NCBI GenBank assembly: GCA_050250135.1
Contig: JBFWPF010000010.1
Span: 1 to 64,000, forward strand
Source: JBFWPF01 sp050250135
GTDB lineage: Bacteria; Chlamydiota; Chlamydiia; Chlamydiales; JAFEGQ01
Reading direction: 5' to 3'
Length of the DNA stretch: 64,000 nucleotides
Shown: in pieces, positions 7,718 through 16,142 of the stretch
How the letters are laid out: the number at the start of each line of letters is the position of its first letter
How positions within the stretch are numbered: the stretch's first letter is position 1
Made by a program: the position numbers and the translations under genes
The notes under the pieces: model-generated
The model's input: only the letters and a program-made list of their open reading frames with translations
The model's database searches: none
What the model was told of the DNA's origin: nothing

Positions 7718-8584
7718 ATGTTTAAGCTCGCCCGTTCATTTGGTAAAAAAATCGCCGGGATCTTTTCCACCGAGGTGGATGAGGAGGCGCTAGAGTCCTT
7801 TGAGGAGCTTCTCGTCACCGCCGATCTGGGGATGGAGACGGCAACCGAGCTCTCCTCTTTGATCCGCAAAGGGATGCGGCGGGGGAAGACCACCGCAGAG
7901 GCGATCCTTCAGGAGATCCGGGCTGCCCTCCTCACTACCCTCCAGCAGCAGAGCCCTGAGCTCTCGACCGCTAAGCCGACGGTCCTCTTTATCGTCGGGG
8001 TTAATGGGAATGGGAAGACCACCACGTGCGCCAAGCTGGCCCACTACTTTCAGCGGCGGGGGGAGTCGGTTCTTTTGGGCGCTGCCGACACCTTTCGAGC
8101 CGCGGCGATCGAGCAGCTTACCCTGTGGGCCGAGCGGCTAGATATCCCCCTCGTCAAGCATAAGGCGGGGAGCGATCCGGCAGCGGTCGTTTTCGACACC
8201 GTCTCAGCTGGCCTTTCCCGCGGCATCGACCGGATCATTATCGACACGGCGGGGCGCCTCCACAATAAGAGCGATCTGATGGGAGAGCTGGCCAAGATGC
8301 AACGGGTAGCGGGCAAGGTCCTGCCCGACAGTCCCCATGAAACCCTTCTCGTACTCGATGCAACCACCGGCCAAAATGCGATCGACCAAGCGAAGGCCTT
8401 CCATGCCTCTACTCCCCTAACGGGTGTCATCCTGACCAAGCTTGATGGGAGCGCTAAAGGGGGGATGGCGGTGGCGATCCAGAAGCAGCTTGGCCTTCCG
8501 ATTAAATTTGTGGGCACCGGTGAGGGGGCAGGCGATCTTGCCCCCTTTAGCGCCGAGGCCTTTGTAGAAGCCCTATTGAGGTAA
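7718..8584 (+). CDS. ftsY: Signal recognition particle receptor FtsY
   Basis: FtsY docks the SRP-ribosome complex at the inner membrane. At 288 residues this is a short form with almost no acidic A domain, as is usual in chlamydiae. The helical N domain spans about 1-85. The G domain follows with the P-loop GVNGNGKTTTCAKLA, DTFRAAAIEQL, IIDTAGR, the TKLDGSAKGG motif and GTGEGAGDL. A short basic/amphipathic start (MFKLARSFGKKIAG) could aid membrane contact. It is followed five bases later by a small membrane protein gene. Confidence 0.96.
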   Translation: MFKLARSFGKKIAGIFSTEVDEEALESFEELLVTADLGMETATELSSLIRKGMRRGKTTAEAILQEIRAALLTTLQQQSPELSTAKPTVLFIVGVNGNGKTTTCAKLAHYFQRRGESVLLGAADTFRAAAIEQLTLWAERLDIPLVKHKAGSDPAAVVFDTVSAGLSRGIDRIIIDTAGRLHNKSDLMGELAKMQRVAGKVLPDSPHETLLVLDATTGQNAIDQAKAFHASTPLTGVILTKLDGSAKGGMAVAIQKQLGLPIKFVGTGEGAGDLAPFSAEAFVEALLR

Positions 8585-8588
8585 CATT

Positions 8589-8933
8589 ATGCACCGTCAA
8601 GGGATCCAGCGAACCGATGAGCTATGGGCAATGGGAGCGGTGGCTGCCGGAGGGACCGCCGCCGTGTTGGGGGTCGTCTCGATCGGCTCGCTCCTCATCC
8701 CCGCTCTCCGAATGGGGCCGGGTATTATCTTCTACGACCCAAGCCCTATTGGCGTCGTTATCCTTCTAGGCAAGCTGGTCGTCTACTATACCTTGGGGGC
8801 CCTCCTTCAAGCGCTGACAGGGGGAATTCCGGCCTCCACCTTCTTGAAAACGGCCCTCTACACGGGTCTCGGGGCGGTAGGCTCAGGGATCGCCTGCTGG
8901 TACTGCATCACCAAGGCTGACAAATGTCGATGA
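8589..8933 (+). CDS. Small three-helix membrane protein, unknown
   Basis: A 114-residue protein with about three membrane segments: one near 15-38 (VAAGGTAAVLGVVSIGSLLI), one around VVILLGKLVVYYTLGAL and one around YTGLGAVGSGIACWYCI. It starts five bases after ftsY and overlaps the start of the next large gene by ten bases, so all three may be co-transcribed. No family was recognised. It may serve the large DUF6119-like protein, but only adjacency supports that. Confidence 0.6.
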   Translation: MHRQGIQRTDELWAMGAVAAGGTAAVLGVVSIGSLLIPALRMGPGIIFYDPSPIGVVILLGKLVVYYTLGALLQALTGGIPASTFLKTALYTGLGAVGSGIACWYCITKADKCR

Positions 8934-11797
8934 AAGTCCTGAGTCCGGCTGAGGTCCCGTTTGAAGGGGTCAACATCTACCTGCTCAAGCAGGTCTCTCC
9001 TCCCAAGGGCCCTGAGGAGCGGATCCTTCAGCTAGTCTCCAAGGGCTATAGCGAAATGCACGCACCCCCCCAGTGGCAGGGCCCCTTCCAGGTCAAGCTC
9101 TTCCAGCTCCAGACCGAGCACCTCTCCTCGTTTGCGAAGGCTCTTTTGCACGCAAGCCCGCAAACGAAAAAGGGGGCAGTGAGTTCCACAAGCACGAATT
9201 TGGTAGGCTTCTTATGGCAGCCCTATGAGCCCCATAACCTCTTTGCAATCACCACGGGAATGGGGTACAACCTCATTAAGCCCCACGCCAATCCCCATTT
9301 TTCAACCCTAGTTGCTTCTCGGATCATTAACCCCCGGCAGATCACGTGGGCCAACCAGCACTCCCTTAAAGGGAGCACAGAAATGAAGATCTCCTCTCAC
9401 GTGGAGGAGGCCCCCTACAGCCTACAGGGGAATGAGCTCTTTTCGATAGCCTCACTCCTCAAGCGATTCCTCTCCGAATTTTGTGTGGGCTCCTCCCTCC
9501 ACGCCAGGCTGCAGGGGCTTCCCGAGCGGGTGAAGGTGGAGTTCAGCAGGAGCTCTCTGCAGATCCACTACCCCCTCACGATGCCCCAGTTCCAAATCGC
9601 ACTTGGCCTCTTTGCCGATATTGCGGAGGGGAGGGAGACCCGAAACCGCAAGGGAGAGCAAGAGTTGCCCCAGGCGGGTTTCCGCTACCTAGATAACATC
9701 AGCAAGGTACCCAAAAAAGGCTATCCGCTCCTCGATCAATCCCTCGTCAAGCTCTTGTGGAAATCCAGTAAGTTGGCGGGGTGGTCCCTCTCCTACCCTA
9801 ACCACCTCCACTACCAACGGACCTCCCACTTCTCCCTCTGTTACGAGGATAAGCAGATTGACCTCGACCACCATCCCTCGTGGAAGGAGATGATCGACGC
9901 TTGCAAACAACTTCTGGGAAATCGGGAAGAGATCTTCATCGCCCACTTCTTTTCTATTAAAGTGCGCTTTGGGCAACAAACGAACGCTCACTCCATCCGG
10001 CAGCTCTTGCGAGGCGAATTGAACTATCAGGGGGAGGCCTACTACCTCAGGGGTGGGAGCTGGTGTGTGGTACGAGAGGATTACCTTCCTGCCCTTCATC
10101 GAGACTTCTACGATCTGCTCTTTAAGCAGGGAGCCCTCCTCAAACCGAACGAGATAGGGGCCCTCCCCAAGCCCTGGTATGCTAAAGAGGAGTGGGTCTC
10201 TTTCACAGCCAAGGAGGCCTCGATCGTCCCCTCTACACCGAATGCCCCCACTAGCGACGAGATCCTAAGAGCTCTAACCAAGGGAGAGTGGACAGCGCCC
10301 CTCTCCGGCCACAGCGTCTCTATGCGCGTTCGCCATGTCCTAAACTTCTCCTTTGTTGCTAGTGATGGGGGGGTACTGGTCCCCTACCTCACCCGCGCTG
10401 TACTGGAACTGGCCGACAGGTCTCTAAAGTCCAAGCTGAAAAAGCGCTTCACCGCCCTAAGCGACCTGTTGAAGACCCAACGCTCCCTTGATACGAAAGC
10501 GCTCACTCCCCTCTTCCAAGGGCAGGCAGAGAGTGTGCTGACCCTACTGAAACAGCAGCGACCGGTCCTTAAGGAGGCCAAGTCGGCCAAGCAGAGCTTT
10601 TGCCTTGTTTCTCCTGAGGGAGAGGTCCTCTACCCTTATGTCACGCGCGTTACCCATAAGAGCAAAGCTGATGCCATGAGCGAGCATTATCGGATAGCAA
10701 TCGAGAGACTCCTTATCCAAAAGTGGGAGAGGAAAGAGGCCGTTACCCTTGAAGAGGTCAAAACGACCTTAGACACGGCATTCTATAACCAGAGCTTACA
10801 GCTCGTTTCCCATACGTCCAAACCACGCGCGGATGCCAAGGATACAATATGGAATTGGCTCACTAACGAAGAGGTCAAGCTCAACGGTGACAATTTGGGT
10901 CTTGTGGCCGTTGGCCCGATCACGATTCAAATGGCCCAGACCCTTAGCCTCTCCCAGCCCATGATCCAGTTCTTCCAGGCCCAACATCAACGGTACCGCG
11001 AAGTTGTGGAAGAGGAGGGGTACAACCGCCTCTACCTAGAGCAGCAGGTGAGGGACTTCCTCGTGTGTGACCAGGTCTTCCCCAGCGGCAACGAGAAGAT
11101 CGAGCTCTTTGACCTTCTCTATTATGGCGATCCAAACCAGCTCTTCCTCTATGCGGTAAAGTCGGGCTTTAACCACAAGACCGAGCAGGCCTGTAACCAG
11201 ATCTACCTCTCAGCTTGCGCGTTATTTAACCGTCGAGATGAGATCTTGGTGGATCTGTTTAATAGTGCCATTAACGCCCAGAACCTATCGCCTTTCCGCC
11301 AGCAGGTCTGCCAGATACTCACCTACGGCCTTCCAGAGCCAGGGACCGCATGGGAGCGGTTTAGGCGGCTTTTCGACCGCCCGATTACCTTTGTCTATGC
11401 ACTACTGGACGAGCACGTTCATGAGGACCTGCTATCCGAAGAAAAGGACCCGGGCAGAGAATTTGTTAGAGGCGATTTTGGACAGGGTGTGTTTGATAAC
11501 CTCGTCAAGCAGGGCTACCTCGACAGTAAGGGGCGAGTTACCCGCAAACTTCTCACCACTCCGCAGACGAAATTTCCCGCGGAGTGCGGCGGGAAAGAAG
11601 TGCACAAGCTTCTGAACCCCACCCACTTTAATTCGGTGATGGCCAAGTTGGCCCTAGTGAAACTGGCGGCTAGCCTGAAGGAAATGGGCTTCGGCTTTAA
11701 GATCTGCCAGATCCAGAGACGCCCGCCCACATCTCCACCGAAAATCGATCTCGTGTCTCGACCGAAAATCAATCTCGTGATCAGAAATGGAAAGTAG
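8924..11797 (+). CDS. Large DUF6119/TIGR04141-like protein
   Basis: A 957-residue cytosolic-looking protein; ATGs at 8924 and 8930 are both possible. The first 420 residues follow the pattern I recall for the sporadically distributed TIGR04141/DUF6119 family: an opening beta strand NIYLLKQ, a conserved LFAITTGMGYNLIKP segment near 106-120 followed by the F...L.ASRIINP stretch, a KVEFSRSSLQI strand, and a late GEAYYLRGGSWCVVREDYL segment. The rest is an extension with a weak internal repeat: SDGGVLVPYLTRAV (about 486-499) and SPEGEVLYPYVTRVT (about 563-577). Family members occur patchily and often beside mobile or defence genes; the function is not established. It lies behind ftsY and a small membrane protein. 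Confidence 0.6.
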   Translation: MSMKVLSPAEVPFEGVNIYLLKQVSPPKGPEERILQLVSKGYSEMHAPPQWQGPFQVKLFQLQTEHLSSFAKALLHASPQTKKGAVSSTSTNLVGFLWQPYEPHNLFAITTGMGYNLIKPHANPHFSTLVASRIINPRQITWANQHSLKGSTEMKISSHVEEAPYSLQGNELFSIASLLKRFLSEFCVGSSLHARLQGLPERVKVEFSRSSLQIHYPLTMPQFQIALGLFADIAEGRETRNRKGEQELPQAGFRYLDNISKVPKKGYPLLDQSLVKLLWKSSKLAGWSLSYPNHLHYQRTSHFSLCYEDKQIDLDHHPSWKEMIDACKQLLGNREEIFIAHFFSIKVRFGQQTNAHSIRQLLRGELNYQGEAYYLRGGSWCVVREDYLPALHRDFYDLLFKQGALLKPNEIGALPKPWYAKEEWVSFTAKEASIVPSTPNAPTSDEILRALTKGEWTAPLSGHSVSMRVRHVLNFSFVASDGGVLVPYLTRAVLELADRSLKSKLKKRFTALSDLLKTQRSLDTKALTPLFQGQAESVLTLLKQQRPVLKEAKSAKQSFCLVSPEGEVLYPYVTRVTHKSKADAMSEHYRIAIERLLIQKWERKEAVTLEEVKTTLDTAFYNQSLQLVSHTSKPRADAKDTIWNWLTNEEVKLNGDNLGLVAVGPITIQMAQTLSLSQPMIQFFQAQHQRYREVVEEEGYNRLYLEQQVRDFLVCDQVFPSGNEKIELFDLLYYGDPNQLFLYAVKSGFNHKTEQACNQIYLSACALFNRRDEILVDLFNSAINAQNLSPFRQQVCQILTYGLPEPGTAWERFRRLFDRPITFVYALLDEHVHEDLLSEEKDPGREFVRGDFGQGVFDNLVKQGYLDSKGRVTRKLLTTPQTKFPAECGGKEVHKLLNPTHFNSVMAKLALVKLAASLKEMGFGFKICQIQRRPPTSPPKIDLVSRPKINLVIRNGK

Positions 11798-11913
11798 CCC
11801 GGCCGGCTAAGAGATTTGTGACCCCGCCTCACCTAGCGGAAATTCCTCGCTAAATCGACATGTGCAGAGTTAGTGAGACGGAGTTTGGGACTGTGTAACC
11901 CAAAAGGAGAAGG
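11798..11913. other. Convergent intergenic region
   Basis: A 116-bp gap between the convergent DUF6119-like gene and rseP. Partly complementary segments are present (CTCACCTAGCG and GTGAGACGGAG regions), but no T-tract follows and I cannot call a terminator. Confidence 0.3.
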
Positions 11914-13815
11914 CTACCCTCTAACTAGACGGCTGATGTCGTGGTAGGTGACGAAGATAAAGAAGCCGATCAGGAGGACAACGAAGGGGATGACCCACCG
12001 CTCGCGGGTCTCCGCCTTAATCGGCCTCCCCGTAATCCACTCCCAGACGGAAAAGAGGATGTGCCCCCCATCGAGGACGGGAATGGGGAGGAGGTTGAGG
12101 ATACCGAGGTTTAGGCTGATCACCCCAAGCCAAAAAAGGGCCTCAGTTACCCCAACACCCCAGCCATAACTGACCACCTGAACAATGCCGATGGGCCCCG
12201 CAAGCCACTTGGGACTTAGCGCGCCCGTGACGAGCGATTTGACCGTCCGCCAGACCTGAGAGCAGACCTGAGCAAAGAGGGTCGTGGGGGGAGGATTGTA
12301 GCGAACAGGGCGGTCAACAAGTTGGACGCCGAGAATGGGTTGATTGCCGAGTTGCGCAAGGGCTGTCTCTTGCTGGGCCCGATCGCCCTGATCTTTGGTC
12401 TTCTCAATCTGCCGCTCCACCATGGCCAGCTGCTGCGCCACTCTGGGATCCTCTTGGGCAACCTGAGCAACGGTAACCGGTTCGATCGGCGCAAGACGGA
12501 TCAGGTTCCCCGCTTGCTGGGGCTGGCCGCTATCGATGAGGGTGGTGAGCGCCTGCCAGTCGACCCCCTTGTCAAAGTCGGCATTAGCCACTTTAGCAGA
12601 GACGAGGGGCCATCCCTGCGTGAGGCGCTGAGCGATCAGGGTTACTTTATGGGTCTGGAGAGCCGTCAGAAGCTCCTCCCCATCGGTGACGGGGCGGCCA
12701 TCGACCGCAAGGATCCGGTCACCCGGCTGAAGGGGGGCCTCAAGGGGAGGGGGATTTTGCGGGAAGAGGCGGCTGCGAAGGTCGCTATCGACGATCGCTA
12801 TCTCCCCCTCAACGATCCCCTGATCGGTGACGCTATAGGGGATGAACTGGGCATGGCGCAGGCGCCCCCGTAGGCTAGAGCTAAAATGCCAATCGCTTAG
12901 CTCATCGAAGAACTGGGAGGTAGGGCGCAGCTCGCCAATCGGAACGCGAGGGGCCCGAATAAGGAGGGTCTTGCCACCCCGCTCAATCGTAAGGAGGGCC
13001 TTCCCTTCTTGAAGTATACTCTCAAGCTGGCAACGGGAGAAGAGGAGCTCCCCATCGATCCAAAAGAGGCGGTCACCCGGCTGGAGGGCACTGTTTTGGA
13101 GGGGAGAGCCGGTAAAGAAGGGATCGGTTTTATTAACAAAAAGGTACTGGGCGGGGCAGAGGAGCCCTAAGAACTTTATCCCCTCCTTTTGGCCAGGAGG
13201 GGCATAGGGGGTGACCTGGACGTTGAAAGGGGTTTGCTGGCCCGTTGGGTAGTCGACCATAAAGCCCGAAACCTCGACCGGCTTTGCCGACAGGAGGGCC
13301 GCCTCAAGCTGATCCTCTCGGCCCCGGACGGGACGGCCGTCATAGGCCGTAATAATGTCGCCCGGCCGAACTCCAGCGGCGTAAAGCTCCGATTCGGGGT
13401 CGACCCAGCCGACCCGGTTGGTAAAGTCCCCAAAGGGCTTCTCCCGCCCCCCTCCTGCCCAGATAAGGGTGAAGAGGAAGAGTGCGAATACAATATTTAC
13501 TAAGGGCCCAGCGAGGGCGACCTGGATCCTTTTCCAGGGAGAGGCGTTGTAGAAGCCACCGGCCACCTCATAGGGCTGGAGGTCCCCCCTCTTGTCCATC
13601 CCCGCCATCCCAACATAGCCGCCAAAGGGGAGCCAGCCGAGGCGCCACTCGACCCCCTTTCGCTTCCACTTCACGATGGGGCGGCCAAAGCCGATGCTAA
13701 AGCTCTCGACCTTGATCCCCACTTTCCGGGCAGCGAAGTAGTGGCCGAGCTCGTGGATGAAAACGAGGAAGCCAAGGCCGATCAGGCCAAGAAGGAGGGT
13801 GACGAGTGTGGGCAT
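11914..13815 (-). CDS. rseP: RseP/YaeL-type site-2 metalloprotease with two PDZ domains
   Basis: An inner-membrane M50 protease of 633 residues, close to the length I recall for chlamydial CT072. The zinc motif FIHELGHYFAARK lies at about 19-31 in the first helix and the third ligand in PVLDGGHILF near 574. Between them, after a second helix (VNIVFALFLFTLIW), are two PDZ-like domains (RPGDIITAYDGRPV and QPGDRILAVDGRPV) and a helical insert with many Gln and Glu. It cleaves single-pass membrane proteins after a first cut, and may control envelope stress or cell division proteins. In Chlamydia it follows ytgD-dxr; here dxr is absent and a palindrome stands between. Confidence 0.93.
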   Translation of the reverse strand: MPTLVTLLLGLIGLGFLVFIHELGHYFAARKVGIKVESFSIGFGRPIVKWKRKGVEWRLGWLPFGGYVGMAGMDKRGDLQPYEVAGGFYNASPWKRIQVALAGPLVNIVFALFLFTLIWAGGGREKPFGDFTNRVGWVDPESELYAAGVRPGDIITAYDGRPVRGREDQLEAALLSAKPVEVSGFMVDYPTGQQTPFNVQVTPYAPPGQKEGIKFLGLLCPAQYLFVNKTDPFFTGSPLQNSALQPGDRLFWIDGELLFSRCQLESILQEGKALLTIERGGKTLLIRAPRVPIGELRPTSQFFDELSDWHFSSSLRGRLRHAQFIPYSVTDQGIVEGEIAIVDSDLRSRLFPQNPPPLEAPLQPGDRILAVDGRPVTDGEELLTALQTHKVTLIAQRLTQGWPLVSAKVANADFDKGVDWQALTTLIDSGQPQQAGNLIRLAPIEPVTVAQVAQEDPRVAQQLAMVERQIEKTKDQGDRAQQETALAQLGNQPILGVQLVDRPVRYNPPPTTLFAQVCSQVWRTVKSLVTGALSPKWLAGPIGIVQVVSYGWGVGVTEALFWLGVISLNLGILNLLPIPVLDGGHILFSVWEWITGRPIKAETRERWVIPFVVLLIGFFIFVTYHDISRLVRG

Positions 13816-13830
13816 ATCCTAAACCTTGTT

Positions 13831-13997
13831 AACCTGAGTTTTGGGTCGTATATGCCTTATCTTTGACGACCTTACCCTCCATCCAGGACGATTTTCTCCT
13901 CGCCCGTAGCGCGGTGGCTACGAGCTTCGTCGGAAATCGCCCTGCCTGAAGAATAATTTCGCCAAATATAAGGCATATACGACCCAAAACTCAGGTT
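13831..13997. repeat. Long palindromic element between ytgD and rseP
   Basis: Two perfect 30-bp inverted arms at 13831-13860 and 13968-13997 (left arm begins AACCTGAGTTTTGGGTCG) enclose about 107 bp. That interior is itself imperfectly palindromic, with an apical hairpin CGTAGC/GCTACG at 13905-13922 and matching CGATTTTC/GGAAATCG arms. The right arm ends one base before the TAA of ytgD and the left arm is 15 bp from the rseP start. It fills the place where dxr is expected. It could be a MITE-like element or a very strong RNA hairpin separating the two operons; no coding potential is seen. Confidence 0.85.
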
Positions 13998-13998
13998 G

Positions 13999-14940
13999 TT
14001 AGGGATGAGAATACCCTGGATCGGAGGTGGGATCAAGTCTGAACCGCCTAAGGCCCCATGAGAGGAAGGTAAGAGCGCCAATCCAACAGACGGTAACACC
14101 CGCTGTACTCAAGGGAAGGCCATGGACTGAGAGGAGATGGCGGGCGGTAGCGACGCCAAGGAGGGCCGCTAGGAGGCCGAGAAGGGAAGAGAGGACCATC
14201 ATCCCTTTAAGGCTCTTGACCCAGGGGCGGGCGGCGAGGGGGGGACCGACTAAGAGGGCGAGGACCATCAGGACCCCGACCGCCCGAAAGCCGCCGACAA
14301 GGGTAAGGCCGACCTGGACCATGAGGAGGGCGTTGAAAAAGCCCTGGGAGAGCCCGGCAGCAAAGGCAAAGCCGGGATCAAAGCTGGTCAGGTGGTAGGG
14401 GCGGAAAAAGAGGAGGGTGAAGAGGAGGTTGAAGAGGAGGATGGCGCCCACTAAGAGGGCATCTCGACCGGTTAGGGCATCGACGTTTCCTGTGACCGCC
14501 TCGATGCCAAGATGGAGGTTGCGGGTGAAGAGGGTGACGAGGAGGATGGCGAGAGCAAAAAGGGTGGTGAACACAAGGCCGATGCTCGCGTCGGCCTTCA
14601 ATCGGGCCCGCTCTTGCAAAAAGAGGGTCAGGAGGGTTGTGCTGAGGGCGGTGAGGACCGCCGCCACCAAGAGGCCCCCCAGATGGATCCCCCCGCAGGC
14701 AAGAACGGCTAGGACAAGGCCCAGGAGGATGGTGTGGGAGAGGGAGTTGGCCAGCATGGTCATCTTCCGCAGAACCAAGAGGGAGCCGACAAGGGCTGCC
14801 GAAATCGCAATGCCCCCTAAAACAAAAAATTGAATTTCATCGGTTGCGAGGGGAGCGCCCGAGAAGCCGGTTAGGAGCCGCTTGAAGAGGATAATGAAAA
14901 AGTCGAAGAGGTTGGCACCTCGGTAAGGGTGGGTGATCAT
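13999..14940 (-). CDS. ytgD: Metal ABC transporter permease YtgD
   Basis: An ABC-3 family permease of 313 residues with about eight or nine membrane helices, for uptake of Fe, Mn or Zn across the inner membrane with YtgA, YtgB and YtgC. Typical segments are the SAALVGSLLVLRKMTMLANSLSHT region near the N-terminus and FRAVGVLMVLALLVGPPLAAR in the middle. The start overlaps the ytgC stop by four bases. The TAA touches the palindromic element at 13831-13997, which may end transcription. A fully conserved ytgA-B-C-D order is seen. Confidence 0.93.
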   Translation of the reverse strand: MITHPYRGANLFDFFIILFKRLLTGFSGAPLATDEIQFFVLGGIAISAALVGSLLVLRKMTMLANSLSHTILLGLVLAVLACGGIHLGGLLVAAVLTALSTTLLTLFLQERARLKADASIGLVFTTLFALAILLVTLFTRNLHLGIEAVTGNVDALTGRDALLVGAILLFNLLFTLLFFRPYHLTSFDPGFAFAAGLSQGFFNALLMVQVGLTLVGGFRAVGVLMVLALLVGPPLAARPWVKSLKGMMVLSSLLGLLAALLGVATARHLLSVHGLPLSTAGVTVCWIGALTFLSWGLRRFRLDPTSDPGYSHP

Positions 14941-16142
14941 ATGGATCTCCCGCGCGGTATGGGGCTCGAATGAGGGTCCTCTTGGGGGTGCTCGAGAAGG
15001 GTGTCGAGCCGCCTTTCAAGCTCAGGGGTCAGGATGTGCTCCATCTCTTCGGCGCTGCGGTGGACCCGCTCTGGCCCTATCCCAAGGGTATCGACAAGGT
15101 AGACCTCCCAGAGGCGGTGGAGGCGGACGATCCGCTCAGCCCGCTGCCTCCCATCCCGAGTAAGTTCAGCCTCGCCCCCCTTCCAATCGACCCACCCCTC
15201 CCGCTGAAGGCGCTTGAGCTGGCGGCTAGGAGAGACCCGCTCCCCTTTCCAGAGCGCCTTAAGCAGGTGTTCCTCTCCGATTTGGAGGGAAAAGCGGAGG
15301 CGGCGCAGGGCGGCAGGAAGGAGTCCTTTTCGGGGGGCAAGGGCAAGGGAGGTGAGGGCCAAGGTTGAGCCGGTAAGGACGATAAGGGGGCCGGTGGGGA
15401 GGGCCCAATGGGTGGAGAGAACCACTCCGATAAAGGCTGAGGCGCCCCCCACTACCGCCGAGACGATGAGGAGAGCGCTTAAGGTGCGGACAAGGGGGCG
15501 GGCGGCGACAGCAGGGGCCACCAGCATGGCCGAGATCAGGACCACCCCAACGCTCCGGATCCCCATCACGACCGAGAGGGCGATCAGAGTAAAGAGGAGG
15601 GTATCGGAAAAGCGGAGGGAGATCCCACAGCTGCGGGCAAAGTGGGGATCGAAAGCGGCTAGCTTGAGGGGGCGGTAGAAGAGGAGGAGCGTAGCGATGA
15701 TCAGGAGGGTGAGCCCCCCATAGAGGAGGAGGTGGAGGTCGGTCATCGTCGCCGCCTGCCCATAGAGAAGGCTTAAGGCCTGCCGGTAGGCACTCGGCGC
15801 CAGGAATTGGACGCGGCTAGCGAGGGTTACCCCGATCCCAAAAAAGAGGGCTAGGACAAAGGTAAGGGCTGCATCGGTAGCCACCTTGCGCCGCTCGAGT
15901 CCCCTCATCAGCAACAGGCCCAGGAGAGCGCAGGCAAAGCCGCCGATCAGGTAGCCAAAGCCGGTAAGGCCGAGGGCCACCGCTCCTACTACGCCCGGAT
16001 AGGCGGCGTGGGAGAGGGTCTCCCCCAAGAGGGAGCGCCCCCGCACGTAGGTCAACGCGCCGACAAGGGCAGCCCCGATGGCCATCAATACCGAGCCGAG
16101 GGTGGGCCCACGGAGGAGGGGGTCGGTCAGGTAATCGAGCAT
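14937..16142 (-). CDS. ytgC: Metal ABC permease fused to a DtxR-like repressor domain (YtgC-YtgR)
   Basis: The first 285 or so residues are an ABC-3 permease (SLLGETLSHAAYPGVV, SVGVVLISAMLVAPAVAARP). The last 115 residues are a DtxR/MntR-type regulator: a winged helix (VSPSRQLKRLQREGWVDWKG) then a metal-binding helical part (RIVRLHRLWEVYLVD, VHRSAEEMEHIL, and a PHSSPIPRG end). His and Glu ligands typical of the family are present. In C. trachomatis the same fusion is cleaved to free the YtgR repressor, which represses the ytg operon in response to iron; the same use is inferred here. It overlaps ytgD by four bases and meets ytgB at a shared base. Confidence 0.92.
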   Translation of the reverse strand: MLDYLTDPLLRGPTLGSVLMAIGAALVGALTYVRGRSLLGETLSHAAYPGVVGAVALGLTGFGYLIGGFACALLGLLLMRGLERRKVATDAALTFVLALFFGIGVTLASRVQFLAPSAYRQALSLLYGQAATMTDLHLLLYGGLTLLIIATLLLFYRPLKLAAFDPHFARSCGISLRFSDTLLFTLIALSVVMGIRSVGVVLISAMLVAPAVAARPLVRTLSALLIVSAVVGGASAFIGVVLSTHWALPTGPLIVLTGSTLALTSLALAPRKGLLPAALRRLRFSLQIGEEHLLKALWKGERVSPSRQLKRLQREGWVDWKGGEAELTRDGRQRAERIVRLHRLWEVYLVDTLGIGPERVHRSAEEMEHILTPELERRLDTLLEHPQEDPHSSPIPRGRSI

